44,166 nt of DNA from Bacteroidia bacterium (GTDB lineage Bacteria > Bacteroidota > Bacteroidia > Bacteroidales > VadinHA17): contig JAPLEC010000435.1 in NCBI GenBank assembly GCA_026391515.1, forward strand, positions 1 to 44,166, read 5' to 3'. Shown here one piece after another: positions 1-8,667 of the stretch. Under the pieces are notes generated by a model, which saw only the letters and a list, made by a program, of their open reading frames with translations, was not told where the DNA came from and made no database searches. A program made the position numbers and the translations under genes. The stretch's first letter is position 1; the number at the start of each line of letters is the position of its first letter.

Positions 1-609
1 TGGTCGTTTTTCTGGGGTAAATTCCTGACTGACGGTGTATGGTGGTTCTACCTTTTCTGGCTGCCGGATTACCTTATAAAGCAATTCGGTATGACAACCT
101 CCGAAGTAAGATGGCCTACGTTTATTGTCTATGGTGTGGCAATTGCCGGGAGCGTATTCGGTGGTAGTATTCCACTCTTCCTTATTAATAAAGGCCTGCC
201 AGTTTATAAAGCAAGAATGAGGGCTATGCTTATGATTGCAGTCCTTCCTTTAGCAGTACTTACCACCCAGTATTTTGGAAGTACCGAAAGGTTTGGAACC
301 TCTGCCATGTGGCTGGCTGTTGCGGTAATATGTATCGGAGCTGCTGCTCACCAGGCATGGTCGGCAAACCTTTTTACCACTGTTTCTGACATGTTCCCTA
401 AAAAAGCTGTCGGCTCAATTGTCGGAATCGGAACAATGGCCGGTGGCATAGGGGGTGTTATCATTCAGCAGCTTTCCGGCAGGCTTAATGATCATTTCCC
501 AAAGGTAGCTTACCTGATCATGTTCATTGTATGCGGCCTCTGTTATGTAACTGCGTGGGCTATTATCAAGACTTTAGTACCAAAACATAAGCCTATAACC
601 GACTTGTAA
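1..609 (+). CDS. MFS transporter, hexuronate (ExuT-like) family, 5'-truncated by the window
   Basis: The reading frame is open from the first base and ends at 609, so only the C-terminal part (about 202 residues) is present. An internal ATG at 91 is not the true start, because the upstream codons encode a typical transporter segment (FWGKFLTDGVWWFYLFWLP). That segment, several hydrophobic helices and the glycine-rich GTMAGGIGGVIIQQLSG loop fit the anion:cation symporter branch of the MFS, which includes ExuT hexuronate transporters. It would import galacturonate or glucuronate across the inner membrane. The adjacent LacI regulator and tagaturonate epimerase gene support a hexuronate substrate. 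Family assignment is fairly secure; the exact substrate is inferred from context. Confidence 0.8.
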   Translation, partial: WSFFWGKFLTDGVWWFYLFWLPDYLIKQFGMTTSEVRWPTFIVYGVAIAGSVFGGSIPLFLINKGLPVYKARMRAMLMIAVLPLAVLTTQYFGSTERFGTSAMWLAVAVICIGAAAHQAWSANLFTTVSDMFPKKAVGSIVGIGTMAGGIGGVIIQQLSGRLNDHFPKVAYLIMFIVCGLCYVTAWAIIKTLVPKHKPITDL

Positions 610-651
610 AAGTCTGTTCAGTTAATTAACCGGTATTGCTTATAATAGATT

Positions 652-1707
652 ATGCCGAAAAAGAAAGCCAGACTAAAAGATATAGCCAGCCTTTCGGGAG
701 TATCAATAGGTACAGTCGACAGAGTGTTACACGAAAGAGGTGAAGTTGCTGAAAAGACCCGTAAAAGAGTACTTAAAATAGCAAATGACCTGCGCTATAC
801 TCCAAATTTTATGGCGCAGGTGCTGAAAACCAAACGGCCTTTCAATATTGTATCGCTGCTTCCGGAATCGACAGAGGAAAATACTTTCTGGAGCAAGCAT
901 CCGCTGGGTATGAAAAGAGCTATGACCGAACTTGATCCTTTTCCCATAACACTGACACAGATCAATTTCGACATGCTCGATGAGAACGATTTTCTTGAAA
1001 AAACCAAAACAGTATTGAAACTGCATCCGGATGGAGTCGTACTTGCTCCAATATTTAAATCTGAGTCAATATCGTTTTGTTCAGGGTTGAAAAGGAATCA
1101 TATCCCGTTTGTCTTCGTCGATGGATATCTTACTGAGACTGAATTCCTTGCGTATATAGGTGAAGATGTATTTCAAAGCGGCAGGGTGGCAGGACAGTTA
1201 ATTAACATGGTAACTCCTGAACATAAGGATGTACTGATAGTCAACATCGCAAAGAACCTTCAGAATATTCATCATCTCGATAACAGGACAAAGGGATTCT
1301 TGAGCTATTTCCCTGAATCAGACCAGAATAATGGACGATTAATTAAATTGAACATACCTGATACAAAGTCTGAGACAATCAAAATCTCAATTGACAAAGC
1401 TTTCAGGAAAAACCCGGGAATAGCTTCAATACTTATAACAGGGTCAAAATCATATAAAATTGCATCCTATATTGAAGCTGCCGGGTTAAAATCCATCAAT
1501 GTAATCGGATATGATCTCCTTGATTCAAATATCGCGTTCCTTAAATCAGGGATAATAAAGTTTCTGATAGGCCAGCGACCTGAAGAACAAACTTACAAGG
1601 CCATTAAAAAAATGTTCGAGTATTTATCATTTAACAAAACACCCGAAAGGATGGAGTACCTGCCTGTGGATGTTGTCACATCTGAGAACGTTGATTTTTT
1701 TATTTAG
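652..1707 (+). CDS. LacI-family transcriptional regulator
   Basis: This 351-residue protein begins with a classic LacI helix-turn-helix (residues about 6-52: LKDIASLSGVSIGTVDRVLH, then EKTRKRVLKIANDLRYTPN). A periplasmic-binding-protein-like effector domain follows (from about residue 65), including the region FVDGYLTETEFLAYIGEDVFQSGRVAGQL. The TVDRVLHERGEV signature is common in Bacteroidota sugar regulators. It sits 42 bases after the hexuronate transporter and 38 bases before the tagaturonate epimerase, all on the same strand. It most likely controls this hexuronate operon, and perhaps the converging pectin-degradation genes, in response to a uronate or rhamnogalacturonan-derived ligand. 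The ligand is inference; the family is clear. Confidence 0.9.
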   Translation: MPKKKARLKDIASLSGVSIGTVDRVLHERGEVAEKTRKRVLKIANDLRYTPNFMAQVLKTKRPFNIVSLLPESTEENTFWSKHPLGMKRAMTELDPFPITLTQINFDMLDENDFLEKTKTVLKLHPDGVVLAPIFKSESISFCSGLKRNHIPFVFVDGYLTETEFLAYIGEDVFQSGRVAGQLINMVTPEHKDVLIVNIAKNLQNIHHLDNRTKGFLSYFPESDQNNGRLIKLNIPDTKSETIKISIDKAFRKNPGIASILITGSKSYKIASYIEAAGLKSINVIGYDLLDSNIAFLKSGIIKFLIGQRPEEQTYKAIKKMFEYLSFNKTPERMEYLPVDVVTSENVDFFI

Positions 1708-1745
1708 ACTTTTACAGAAAGAAAAATTAAATAAATAAGTATAAT

Positions 1746-2999
1746 ATGAAAACAATTGGTAAAATTTCGATGGGACTTGGCGACAGATTCGGTCACCAGG
1801 GAAGCGCTCAGCTAAAAGCTATTATTGAAGCCGGTAAAAAAGGAATCGAGATCACACCCGTTTGGAATAAGTCGAACAGGGAGCATATGATAATCGGTAC
1901 ACAACCCGGTGATGTAAGAAAAGAAGCAGATTCTGTGACTGCAAAAGCAGTATTTAAGAAACCTTATTATGTTGATGCTGACCATATTAATTTAGATACA
2001 GTTGACAGATTCATAGAGAGCTCAGACTTTTTCACTATTGATGTAGCATCATATATAGGGAAAAAGGCCGGTGATTCTGAAATCAATGAATTTATAAAAG
2101 GAGCCGGCAAATACAGCGGAGAATTGAAGATACCTGGAATAAGAAAGCCTCTCAAAGTAACTAACCACCTTATCACAGAGATTGCAGAGAAATACCTGTT
2201 TGCAGCAATTAAAGCCTGGGAAATCTTCAGAAAAATAGAGAAGGCTAAAGGAAAAGGTAATTTCGTAACAGAAGTATCTATGGATGAAGTACCTAATCCT
2301 CAGACACCTGTCGAGCTTTTCTTCATCCTTAAAATGCTTGGTGAAGAAAATATACCGGTTCAAACTATTGCTCCGAAGTTTTCAGGAAGGTTCAACAAAG
2401 GGGTCGATTATGTTGGGGATCCTGATAAATTCGCCGAAGAATTTGAAGCCGATCTGATGGTAATTGATTTTGCTGTCAAAGAATTCGGTCTCCCCGCTAA
2501 TCTGAAGATGAGTGTCCATTCAGGTTCCGATAAGTTTACGATATATCCGTACATTGGATCAATAATAAAGAAACATAACAAGGGACTTCATCTGAAAACA
2601 GCCGGGACTACCTGGCTTGAGGAAGTCATCGGCCTTGCTGCTTCAGGTGGTAAAGCGCTCGATTTTGTAAAGGATATCTATTATAAATCCCTTGAAAAAA
2701 TAGAAGAGCTTTGTGCACCCTATGCTGATGTTATTGATATAAACATTTCAAAGTTGCCTTCCAAAGATGAAGTAGCAAAATGGAACAGCAAAAAGTTTGC
2801 AGATTCTCTGAGACATGTCCCGCGTAACAAAGATTTTAATCCTAACATGAGGCAGCTCATACATGTCGCTTACAAGCTGGCTGCTTTGAAAATGGATGAA
2901 TATTACCATCTTCTTGAAACTAATGAAAAGACAGTTTCATCTGCAGTTTATGAGAATATTTATAACAGGCATATCTGCAGGCTGTTTGACCTGAAGTGA
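1746..2999 (+). CDS. uxaE: Tagaturonate epimerase (UxaE-like)
   Basis: This 417-residue cytoplasmic enzyme resembles the UxaE family, which interconverts D-tagaturonate and D-fructuronate so that galacturonate can enter the fructuronate branch of hexuronate breakdown. Family-like stretches are MGLGDRFGHQGSAQLKAI at the N terminus, APKFSGRFNKGVDYVGD near residue 220, and MSVHSGSDKFTIYPYIGS near residue 258. The His and Asp residues in these blocks are plausible metal ligands, although I cannot verify that. Its position directly downstream of a hexuronate transporter and a LacI regulator agrees with the assignment. Recognition is from memory of the family's conserved blocks. Confidence 0.75.
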   Translation: MKTIGKISMGLGDRFGHQGSAQLKAIIEAGKKGIEITPVWNKSNREHMIIGTQPGDVRKEADSVTAKAVFKKPYYVDADHINLDTVDRFIESSDFFTIDVASYIGKKAGDSEINEFIKGAGKYSGELKIPGIRKPLKVTNHLITEIAEKYLFAAIKAWEIFRKIEKAKGKGNFVTEVSMDEVPNPQTPVELFFILKMLGEENIPVQTIAPKFSGRFNKGVDYVGDPDKFAEEFEADLMVIDFAVKEFGLPANLKMSVHSGSDKFTIYPYIGSIIKKHNKGLHLKTAGTTWLEEVIGLAASGGKALDFVKDIYYKSLEKIEELCAPYADVIDINISKLPSKDEVAKWNSKKFADSLRHVPRNKDFNPNMRQLIHVAYKLAALKMDEYYHLLETNEKTVSSAVYENIYNRHICRLFDLK

Positions 3000-3039
3000 A
3001 TTCTGCTTTAAATTGATAGTGGAGTAACAAGATAAGGTA

Positions 3040-5055
3040 CTATTTCACAAGCCAGGGAGCTTCATAGCCTTCAGGTCTCTTCCTGACAACAGGTGTTTTT
3101 GGAATAAACTTAATATCAATTTGTTCTGCTTTCCCGTTTTCTATCTTAAAAAGCAGGGACTGATAAGGTTCAAATTTCAGAGTCAATGAAATCTCCTTTC
3201 CTTGCCAGTTGATAGCAATTCTGGTACTGCTGGTCTGATCATTCAATGACTGTCCGTATTCCAGAGGAAATTTGATTCTGTCTGATTTTGGGTCAGGAAA
3301 GAAGATATAAAGGGTTTCCTTATCTTCTCTGCACCAATGATGTGGTATCTCATTTCCCGTCAAAAACGGTTTCAGATTTAGCGGAATATCCGACGATATA
3401 TTTTCTGAATTACTTAATGTTTCGACCATTTTTAAATAGTCAGGATGTAATATTGCTCCGGGCTCTTCCGGTTTCTTTTTCATAATGATTTTTAAACCAT
3501 CCCCTGCCAGCTCCAGAAGCCGTTTGAGTACTTTGTAATCGAGATAATCAGAGTTTAGATATAGAGCTTTAAATTCAGCATTACCTACTTTTAATGATCC
3601 ATTCTTTACAGATGCTTTATTAAGAAATTCACCATTGATCCATGCAGGACTAAAACCATTCAATTCCTTCGGGAAATAAATATAGCGTATCTCGTAATAT
3701 CCCCAGGCCCAGATAAACTGCTTTTCCTTAGGCATTACTCCGGCACTCCATGCATCTTCAGTTGGAAGATAAACGGCAATATCGGAATAAGTATTTCCTC
3801 TGCTCATATAGTCAGAGACGAGTTCAAGGTATTTATTAAAAGATAATAATTCAGGCTCCAGATTGCCTTTATCGCCAATATGAGTAGTCGCATAAAAGTT
3901 GACTGTATCCTGATTTTTCGGATTATGAGCCTTACCGTGCCAGATAATATGATTGATACCATTTGAAAAAAGGGCATCGGCTACCAATTTCAGGTCGGCT
4001 GTCTGTTCCTCACGGATATAATCACGAGGCCATCCGTACAGACATGTAAAGGTCTCTGATGAAACATATTTTTTGCCCGATAGTAATGCAGCTGAAGCAG
4101 GTATAGCGCAAAATTCAGGTTCGAATAACATGGATTCACCCTCAGGAATATCCATCACAGCATATCCGGAGATAAGATCACAAGGAGCACCAGATACCTG
4201 ACCTCTCGAAAAGATACCGACCGAGTTAAGCGATGAATCAAATTTAGAATAAAAATCAAGCACTTTACCGGAAATGAGAGACATATAGTCGTAAAGGTAA
4301 CGATGGTTTTTCGGGACATATAATGAATCCATGAAAGGAGTGATATCATACCCAAATGCTGAAATAAAATCCCGGTCAAATCCATCGCACCATAGTTTTT
4401 CGGTTTCAACCTCCCAGCTGTCGATAAAATATGATTGAGCTAACTTGGTGGAGGGACGAGGAAATGAATCGATCAATCTGTTAAAATAGTGCAGGTAATT
4501 TTTTGGAGTAAGATGGTCAATCACATAACCTGGTTTAGGATGTTCCCATGACCGGGTTATTACCTGCCTCCATTGTGGCTCACCAAATTTTTGTGAAGCC
4601 TGATCAAAGGTCACGTAACTATCACCAAATGGCCATAAAGTTCCCAGTGTCAGATCGCAGCCAAGACCAATTGAATCAGCATAACTGATTGTGTATCTTA
4701 CAATACTCTGCCATTCAGGGCTAAGCCATTCCTGCCGGGGAGTATATGTAGTATCCTTAGGATTAAATCTGTTAAGGGGATAAACCCATGCAAGTTCAAC
4801 ACCTCCAAAATCATGAGATTTAAGCCAGTCTAAATTATATTTCACATCCTCTTTTTTTATTTCCGAGGCGAACCACCAATATCGGGTGTAGGGCTTTGAA
4901 TTCGTATAAACCGATTTATAATTGTTATGCAGTACAGTATGAACAGAATTATCACACCCAGTTGAAAAGACCAGTAAATAACCAGCTATAAGACTTAGTA
5001 ACAAATACTTATAATGTTTATTGTACCTCATTCTTACGATTTTTTTAGTTTTCAT
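3040..5055 (-). CDS. GH106-like glycoside hydrolase lipoprotein (putative alpha-L-rhamnosidase)
   Basis: The chosen start at 5055 gives 671 residues with a lipoprotein signal: a positively charged N terminus, the hydrophobic run YLLLSLIAGYLLVFSTGC and a lipobox Cys at about residue 34. The alternative start at 5031 (MRYNKHYK) leaves an even more typical signal peptide. The mature N terminus (KPYTRYWWFASEIKKEDVKY, then LKSHDFGGVELAWVYP) resembles the (beta/alpha)8 start of GH106 rhamnosidases, with further matches such as LTLGTLWPFGDSYV and SSETFTCLYGWPRDY. It is much shorter than the usual GH106 length of about 1000 residues, so it may lack accessory beta domains. It overlaps the upstream lyase gene by 11 bases, implying co-translation. 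Substrate (rhamnogalacturonan rhamnose) is inferred from neighbours. Confidence 0.65.
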   Translation of the reverse strand: MKTKKIVRMRYNKHYKYLLLSLIAGYLLVFSTGCDNSVHTVLHNNYKSVYTNSKPYTRYWWFASEIKKEDVKYNLDWLKSHDFGGVELAWVYPLNRFNPKDTTYTPRQEWLSPEWQSIVRYTISYADSIGLGCDLTLGTLWPFGDSYVTFDQASQKFGEPQWRQVITRSWEHPKPGYVIDHLTPKNYLHYFNRLIDSFPRPSTKLAQSYFIDSWEVETEKLWCDGFDRDFISAFGYDITPFMDSLYVPKNHRYLYDYMSLISGKVLDFYSKFDSSLNSVGIFSRGQVSGAPCDLISGYAVMDIPEGESMLFEPEFCAIPASAALLSGKKYVSSETFTCLYGWPRDYIREEQTADLKLVADALFSNGINHIIWHGKAHNPKNQDTVNFYATTHIGDKGNLEPELLSFNKYLELVSDYMSRGNTYSDIAVYLPTEDAWSAGVMPKEKQFIWAWGYYEIRYIYFPKELNGFSPAWINGEFLNKASVKNGSLKVGNAEFKALYLNSDYLDYKVLKRLLELAGDGLKIIMKKKPEEPGAILHPDYLKMVETLSNSENISSDIPLNLKPFLTGNEIPHHWCREDKETLYIFFPDPKSDRIKFPLEYGQSLNDQTSSTRIAINWQGKEISLTLKFEPYQSLLFKIENGKAEQIDIKFIPKTPVVRKRPEGYEAPWLVK

Positions 5056-7090
5056 TCCATCCCGGCAATGATACAGTAGCCTGATAGTTGGAATAATTAT
5101 ATAGAGGATTACGGATTGGCTTATACAGTTTTCCGGATTTTGGATTATCGCTCTGCGTATAAACCCATAGCTCATTTGGGCTCCAGACAACAATTTCATC
5201 ACGGCAGTCGCCGGTGATATCAAGGACGGCATTGCACATGTCTGGATGCCCGTCATCAGGAAAAACAAGCACTCTCCTGCCCCATCCGTCAAAAACTCCA
5301 CCTTCTTTTATGTTCGGGTTGTGAACAAAATACTCTTCACCATCTCCTTTCCAGTTCAATGGCAGACACATGCTTCCATACTGATTGGGTTCAAAATCGT
5401 GATAGATATTCCCGTCAGCATCGTAAAGATGAATAATTCCCTGGCTTCCCCAGAAATCGATCGTAACAGTTTCAAGTCCCGGCATATCTGACCGGAAATT
5501 TGCAATTGCAGGATTCTGTACATGACCATTAAGGATATGCTTCAGAATTTTACCTTCCCCGCTGATCCGAAGGTAACCTGCATTGCTTGCCGAATACATA
5601 ATAACAGGCTTTGCGTCCGGATTGTCAGTATATTTTACAATTGCCACCCCATCGCAGTGATCATCTATTTCTTTATCGAGACACCATAGAAGCTTCCCGT
5701 TATCGTCGTACAATGAATAACCGATTGCCAGCTCATCCTTGCCGTCATTATCAATATCGTAAGCAAAAGGATAATGTCCTGTTTTACAGCTTCCTTCCCA
5801 GATCACTTTTAAATCATTATTCAAAACCCAGAAATTCGTATAGCGGTCTTTAATAAGGATATCAGCATCCCAGCCTTTACCTTCAGCATCGAAGAAGAAA
5901 AGGCAATCGCCAAGTATTTGAGGGAACTTATCATCCACAATCTTTGATTTTGGAGTCAGTGCCTTATAGAGAGTTTTTCCTGTCGCTGCATCTGCCACAA
6001 TAATCTCAAAATTCATGCAGTATATGACTTCATTCCTGCCATCATTGTTGATGTCATGTATCTGAAAGCCAACATCATTAGTAAGATTATTTTTCTCCGG
6101 ATCAGGCTTCCCTTTCTGCCAGAGAATATCACCGTCAAATGTCATAGCAGTAAGACAGCTTAATTCACTATGGCTGTCCCTCGGCCCGTGATGAACGACC
6201 TGGCCTATAAGAAGATCAATCTTCCCATCACCGTTCAAATCGCCAAATCTTATATTTCGGCCAACACCAAAGCCTTCGGTAATTATTTTCTTCCAGACCA
6301 CCATTTTAGGATTAGCATCCTGGAGCTTCAGCGACTCCAGCTCATAAGCAGCTTTTTTATTATTTAATGCTGTTATTTCTTCTGCTGAAGTAAGTACCTC
6401 AACACTTTTATATTCCGCTCTTGCATTTGATACCAGACCTATTTTACCACTTTTGTATGTACCATCAGTAACATTCAGTTTTACATTATCGTTAAGCCTG
6501 GCTTTGATCAAATCTCCTTTAACCGTCACAACAGCTTTTACTTCCTGCCCCTTGATCAGATTGAAAGGCTGCTCAGTCAGCCTGGTTTCTTTAAGTACAT
6601 TATAAGTATCTGAATGTCTGAATATTGAAATATATGCTGTCGAATCCTTAATACCAAAAAAATAGAAGCACCGGTCATTCTTATACCTGAAGGCCACTCC
6701 GGAATATTGTGAATCATTCTCCGGCATAAACCTGACTGTGAGCTTGTAATCTTGCCACAATGAGTCACCTGAAATTATCATGGGATGTGTCCATTTCTGC
6801 GATTTATTCTGGATTGTCTGACACATCACATGAGTACTTTCCTTCTCCTTCACCTGCCAGGCTTTTCCCCATGCATCTCCCGAAGCAAAGCTGGAAACGA
6901 CCCAGTTGCCCTTAGGTGCAGCTTCTGAAAGATAATGATACTCAGTGTGAGCGCCTACCGGTGCAGAGAAGAGGCCGGTATCGAGTTGAGAGAAATCATC
7001 TTTCAATAATACCTGGTTAAATTTATTTTGTTTGCAGCTAAAAAAGGCGATTACGGTTACAAAAAATAAAAGACAAAATTTATTGGACAT
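5045..7090 (-). CDS. Lipoprotein with laminin-G-like domain and PL11-like beta-propeller (putative rhamnogalacturonan lyase)
   Basis: This 681-residue protein starts with a short lipoprotein signal (LLFFVTVIAFFSCKQ, Cys at about residue 19). Residues about 28-235 look like a concanavalin/laminin-G or DUF1080-type sandwich (YSGVAFRYKNDRCFYFFGI; SGKIGLVSNARAEYKSVEV). Residues about 270-681 contain repeated calcium-type loops (GDLNGDGKIDLLIG at 283, HDINNDGRNEVIY at 345, YDIDNDGKDELAIGY at 444, DITGDCRDEIVVW near the end). Together these suggest an FG-GAP or PL11-type propeller. PL11 enzymes cleave the rhamnogalacturonan-I backbone by beta-elimination, which would feed the GH105 gene next door. 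The lyase call is an inference from fold and context; a non-catalytic binding propeller is possible. Confidence 0.55.
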   Translation of the reverse strand: MSNKFCLLFFVTVIAFFSCKQNKFNQVLLKDDFSQLDTGLFSAPVGAHTEYHYLSEAAPKGNWVVSSFASGDAWGKAWQVKEKESTHVMCQTIQNKSQKWTHPMIISGDSLWQDYKLTVRFMPENDSQYSGVAFRYKNDRCFYFFGIKDSTAYISIFRHSDTYNVLKETRLTEQPFNLIKGQEVKAVVTVKGDLIKARLNDNVKLNVTDGTYKSGKIGLVSNARAEYKSVEVLTSAEEITALNNKKAAYELESLKLQDANPKMVVWKKIITEGFGVGRNIRFGDLNGDGKIDLLIGQVVHHGPRDSHSELSCLTAMTFDGDILWQKGKPDPEKNNLTNDVGFQIHDINNDGRNEVIYCMNFEIIVADAATGKTLYKALTPKSKIVDDKFPQILGDCLFFFDAEGKGWDADILIKDRYTNFWVLNNDLKVIWEGSCKTGHYPFAYDIDNDGKDELAIGYSLYDDNGKLLWCLDKEIDDHCDGVAIVKYTDNPDAKPVIMYSASNAGYLRISGEGKILKHILNGHVQNPAIANFRSDMPGLETVTIDFWGSQGIIHLYDADGNIYHDFEPNQYGSMCLPLNWKGDGEEYFVHNPNIKEGGVFDGWGRRVLVFPDDGHPDMCNAVLDITGDCRDEIVVWSPNELWVYTQSDNPKSGKLYKPIRNPLYNYSNYQATVSLPGWNEN

Positions 7091-7354
7091 GATGGTTCTT
7101 GTTTTACGTTAATGATGAATCCATGCCATTATATCGACTGCAATCTGTAATTTCGTACTAACTCCCTTTGTGTTCCTTTGTGCTTTTGCCTTAGTGTTCT
7201 TTGTGGTTAAATAATTTTTTAAACCACGAAGGATTCAAAGTGCGCGCTAAGAGCACAAAGGTCTTTTTATGTAAGTACCGATATGTAATCGGTACCAGCG
7301 GAATTCAAAGGCACGGATTACAAATCCGCGCCAGCGAACGTCGGGGGGTCCATG
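7091..7354. repeat. Intergenic stretch with a long imperfect inverted repeat and two REP-like palindromes
   Basis: No gene is visible. From about 7166 to 7262 there is a long imperfect inverted repeat built of CACAAAGG/CCTTTGTG-type units around a short AT-rich centre (taaataattttttaaa). From 7275 two small palindromes follow, each ending in the same CCAGCG tail: GTACCGAT/ATCGGTAC (7275-7295) and GCACGGATT/AATCCGCGC (7311-7331). This block separates the GH105 and PL11-like genes and would be transcribed if they share an mRNA, where it could fold into strong hairpins. Confidence 0.6.
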
Positions 7355-8548
7355 TTACCTGTTAAGTTCAATTGCAGCAAGGATGAAGGGCGCTACTCCT
7401 TTTGTATCGTTGTCGAACCGTTTTTCGTTGATGTAATATTCGTATGTTCCATCCCTGTAAGGATTACCGCCCAGGCCACATCCTCCGCAGATATTATGAA
7501 TCGTCACCATGCCTTTATTATCAACTGTGACAAGCTCTTTCAGATATCCGTCAAAAGCACTGCGAGCTATCTTTCTGTATTTCTTGTCGAGATACCCAAG
7601 CCTTGCCCCCTTTGCAAATACATATATATACATTGCTGATCCGGATCCTTCAAGGTAATTGCCTTCCCTGCCACCATAGTTAAGAACCTGGTACCATATT
7701 CCTGATTTTGGATCACGAACTTTCAGAAGGGCGTCGCAGGTTTTTTGAAGAATAGCTATCAGGTCATCCCTGTCAGGATGATTCGCCGGCAGATAATCGA
7801 GGATATCAGTTATCGCCAGGATATACCAGCCCATTGCACGGCTCCATGGATAATGAGACTGTCCAGTGGCCGGATCGCACCACTTCTGCTGATGGCTCTC
7901 ATCCCATGCGTGCATCAGCAAGCCAGTTTTCGGATCAAGAGTTTTCTCATATATCATTTTTGTCTGGGCAGTTGCAACATCGAACCATTCAGGTGCATTG
8001 AATTCTTTTGCATATTGAGCCATATATGTCGATGCCATGAAGATGCCGTCAAGCCACATTTGCCACGGATAGATATTTTTATGCCAGTAACCACCCGAGT
8101 TCGTTTTAGGATGTGTCTTAAGCTGCTCAATAAAATTATTAAGTGCAATTTTATACTTCTGATCCGGATTCCTTTTATAAACAGTAATGATATTTCTTCC
8201 TGGGAAAATTCTGTCGAGGTTATATTCTTTCAGCCTGTAATCTGTGACAGAACCATCAGGGTGGACAAAATAATTCACCCAGTTTTCCATATATTTTGAG
8301 TACTTCGGATCAATATTGCCAAGTCTGTCGATTGCCATGCCAAGAAAAGCAACATCATAAGCCCACTTAGGATTTCCTGCGACATAATGTATCAGACTGT
8401 CTGACTGTGTCATAACAGTGTTGGCCATACGAACAGACCACTTTTCTGAAACATTATTTTTGTTTCTCTGGCTAAAGCATGAAAATGATGTAAAAAGAAT
8501 GACCAATGAGGTAATAAATGCTGTAAAATGGAATTTCCGGCTTCTCAT
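7355..8548 (-). CDS. GH105 unsaturated rhamnogalacturonyl/glucuronyl hydrolase
   Basis: This 397-residue exported enzyme has an N-terminal signal (FITSLVILFTSFSCFSQ). Its body matches the (alpha/alpha)6-barrel GH105 family (YteR/YesR type), which hydrates and removes the 4,5-unsaturated galacturonyl residue left by pectin and rhamnogalacturonan lyases. Key blocks are YPWQMWLDGIFMA, with the likely catalytic Asp at residue 167 in the MWLDG motif, and HPKTNSGGYWHKN just before it. Others are HYPWSRAMGWYILAI, LEGSGSAMYIYVFAKGARLG and the C-terminal NICGGCGLGGNPYRDGTYEY. The length is normal for the family. It lies between the PL11-like lyase and GH28 on the same strand, forming a logical depolymerisation series. 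Confidence 0.92.
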   Translation of the reverse strand: MRSRKFHFTAFITSLVILFTSFSCFSQRNKNNVSEKWSVRMANTVMTQSDSLIHYVAGNPKWAYDVAFLGMAIDRLGNIDPKYSKYMENWVNYFVHPDGSVTDYRLKEYNLDRIFPGRNIITVYKRNPDQKYKIALNNFIEQLKTHPKTNSGGYWHKNIYPWQMWLDGIFMASTYMAQYAKEFNAPEWFDVATAQTKMIYEKTLDPKTGLLMHAWDESHQQKWCDPATGQSHYPWSRAMGWYILAITDILDYLPANHPDRDDLIAILQKTCDALLKVRDPKSGIWYQVLNYGGREGNYLEGSGSAMYIYVFAKGARLGYLDKKYRKIARSAFDGYLKELVTVDNKGMVTIHNICGGCGLGGNPYRDGTYEYYINEKRFDNDTKGVAPFILAAIELNR

Positions 8549-8565
8549 AGTATTTATGTTTGAAT

Positions 8566-8665
8566 CCTCTGTGTACCTCTGTGATCCTCTGTGTAACTCT
8601 GTGTAAGTTCTTTATTTTCTTTTGTTACACAGAGAACCACAAAGAAGACACAGAGAGCCACAGAG
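8566..8665. repeat. Imperfect inverted repeat of CTCTGTG/CACAGAG units
   Basis: About 100 bases between GH28 and GH105 consist of tandem CCTCTGTG-like units on the left. Complementary ACACAGAGAACCACAAAG-like units lie on the right, around a TTC/TTT-rich centre. The unit family resembles the inverted repeat at 7166-7262, with CACAGAG in place of CACAAAG. It would form a long hairpin in RNA. Similar short-period repeats are, to my recollection, common in environmental Bacteroidota genomes. Confidence 0.6.
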
Positions 8666-8667
8666 TT

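Noticed and set aside
5056-5301. Extension of the GH106-like gene upstream to 5301
   Set aside because: The added 82 residues lie inside the 3' part of the PL11-like gene in another frame and place the lipoprotein signal in the middle of the protein; a start at 5055 or 5031 gives a proper signal peptide.
7745-8299. A 184-residue open frame on the + strand opposite GH105
   Set aside because: It is antisense to a clearly conserved GH105 enzyme, its composition is unlike the other proteins, and no family motif is visible.
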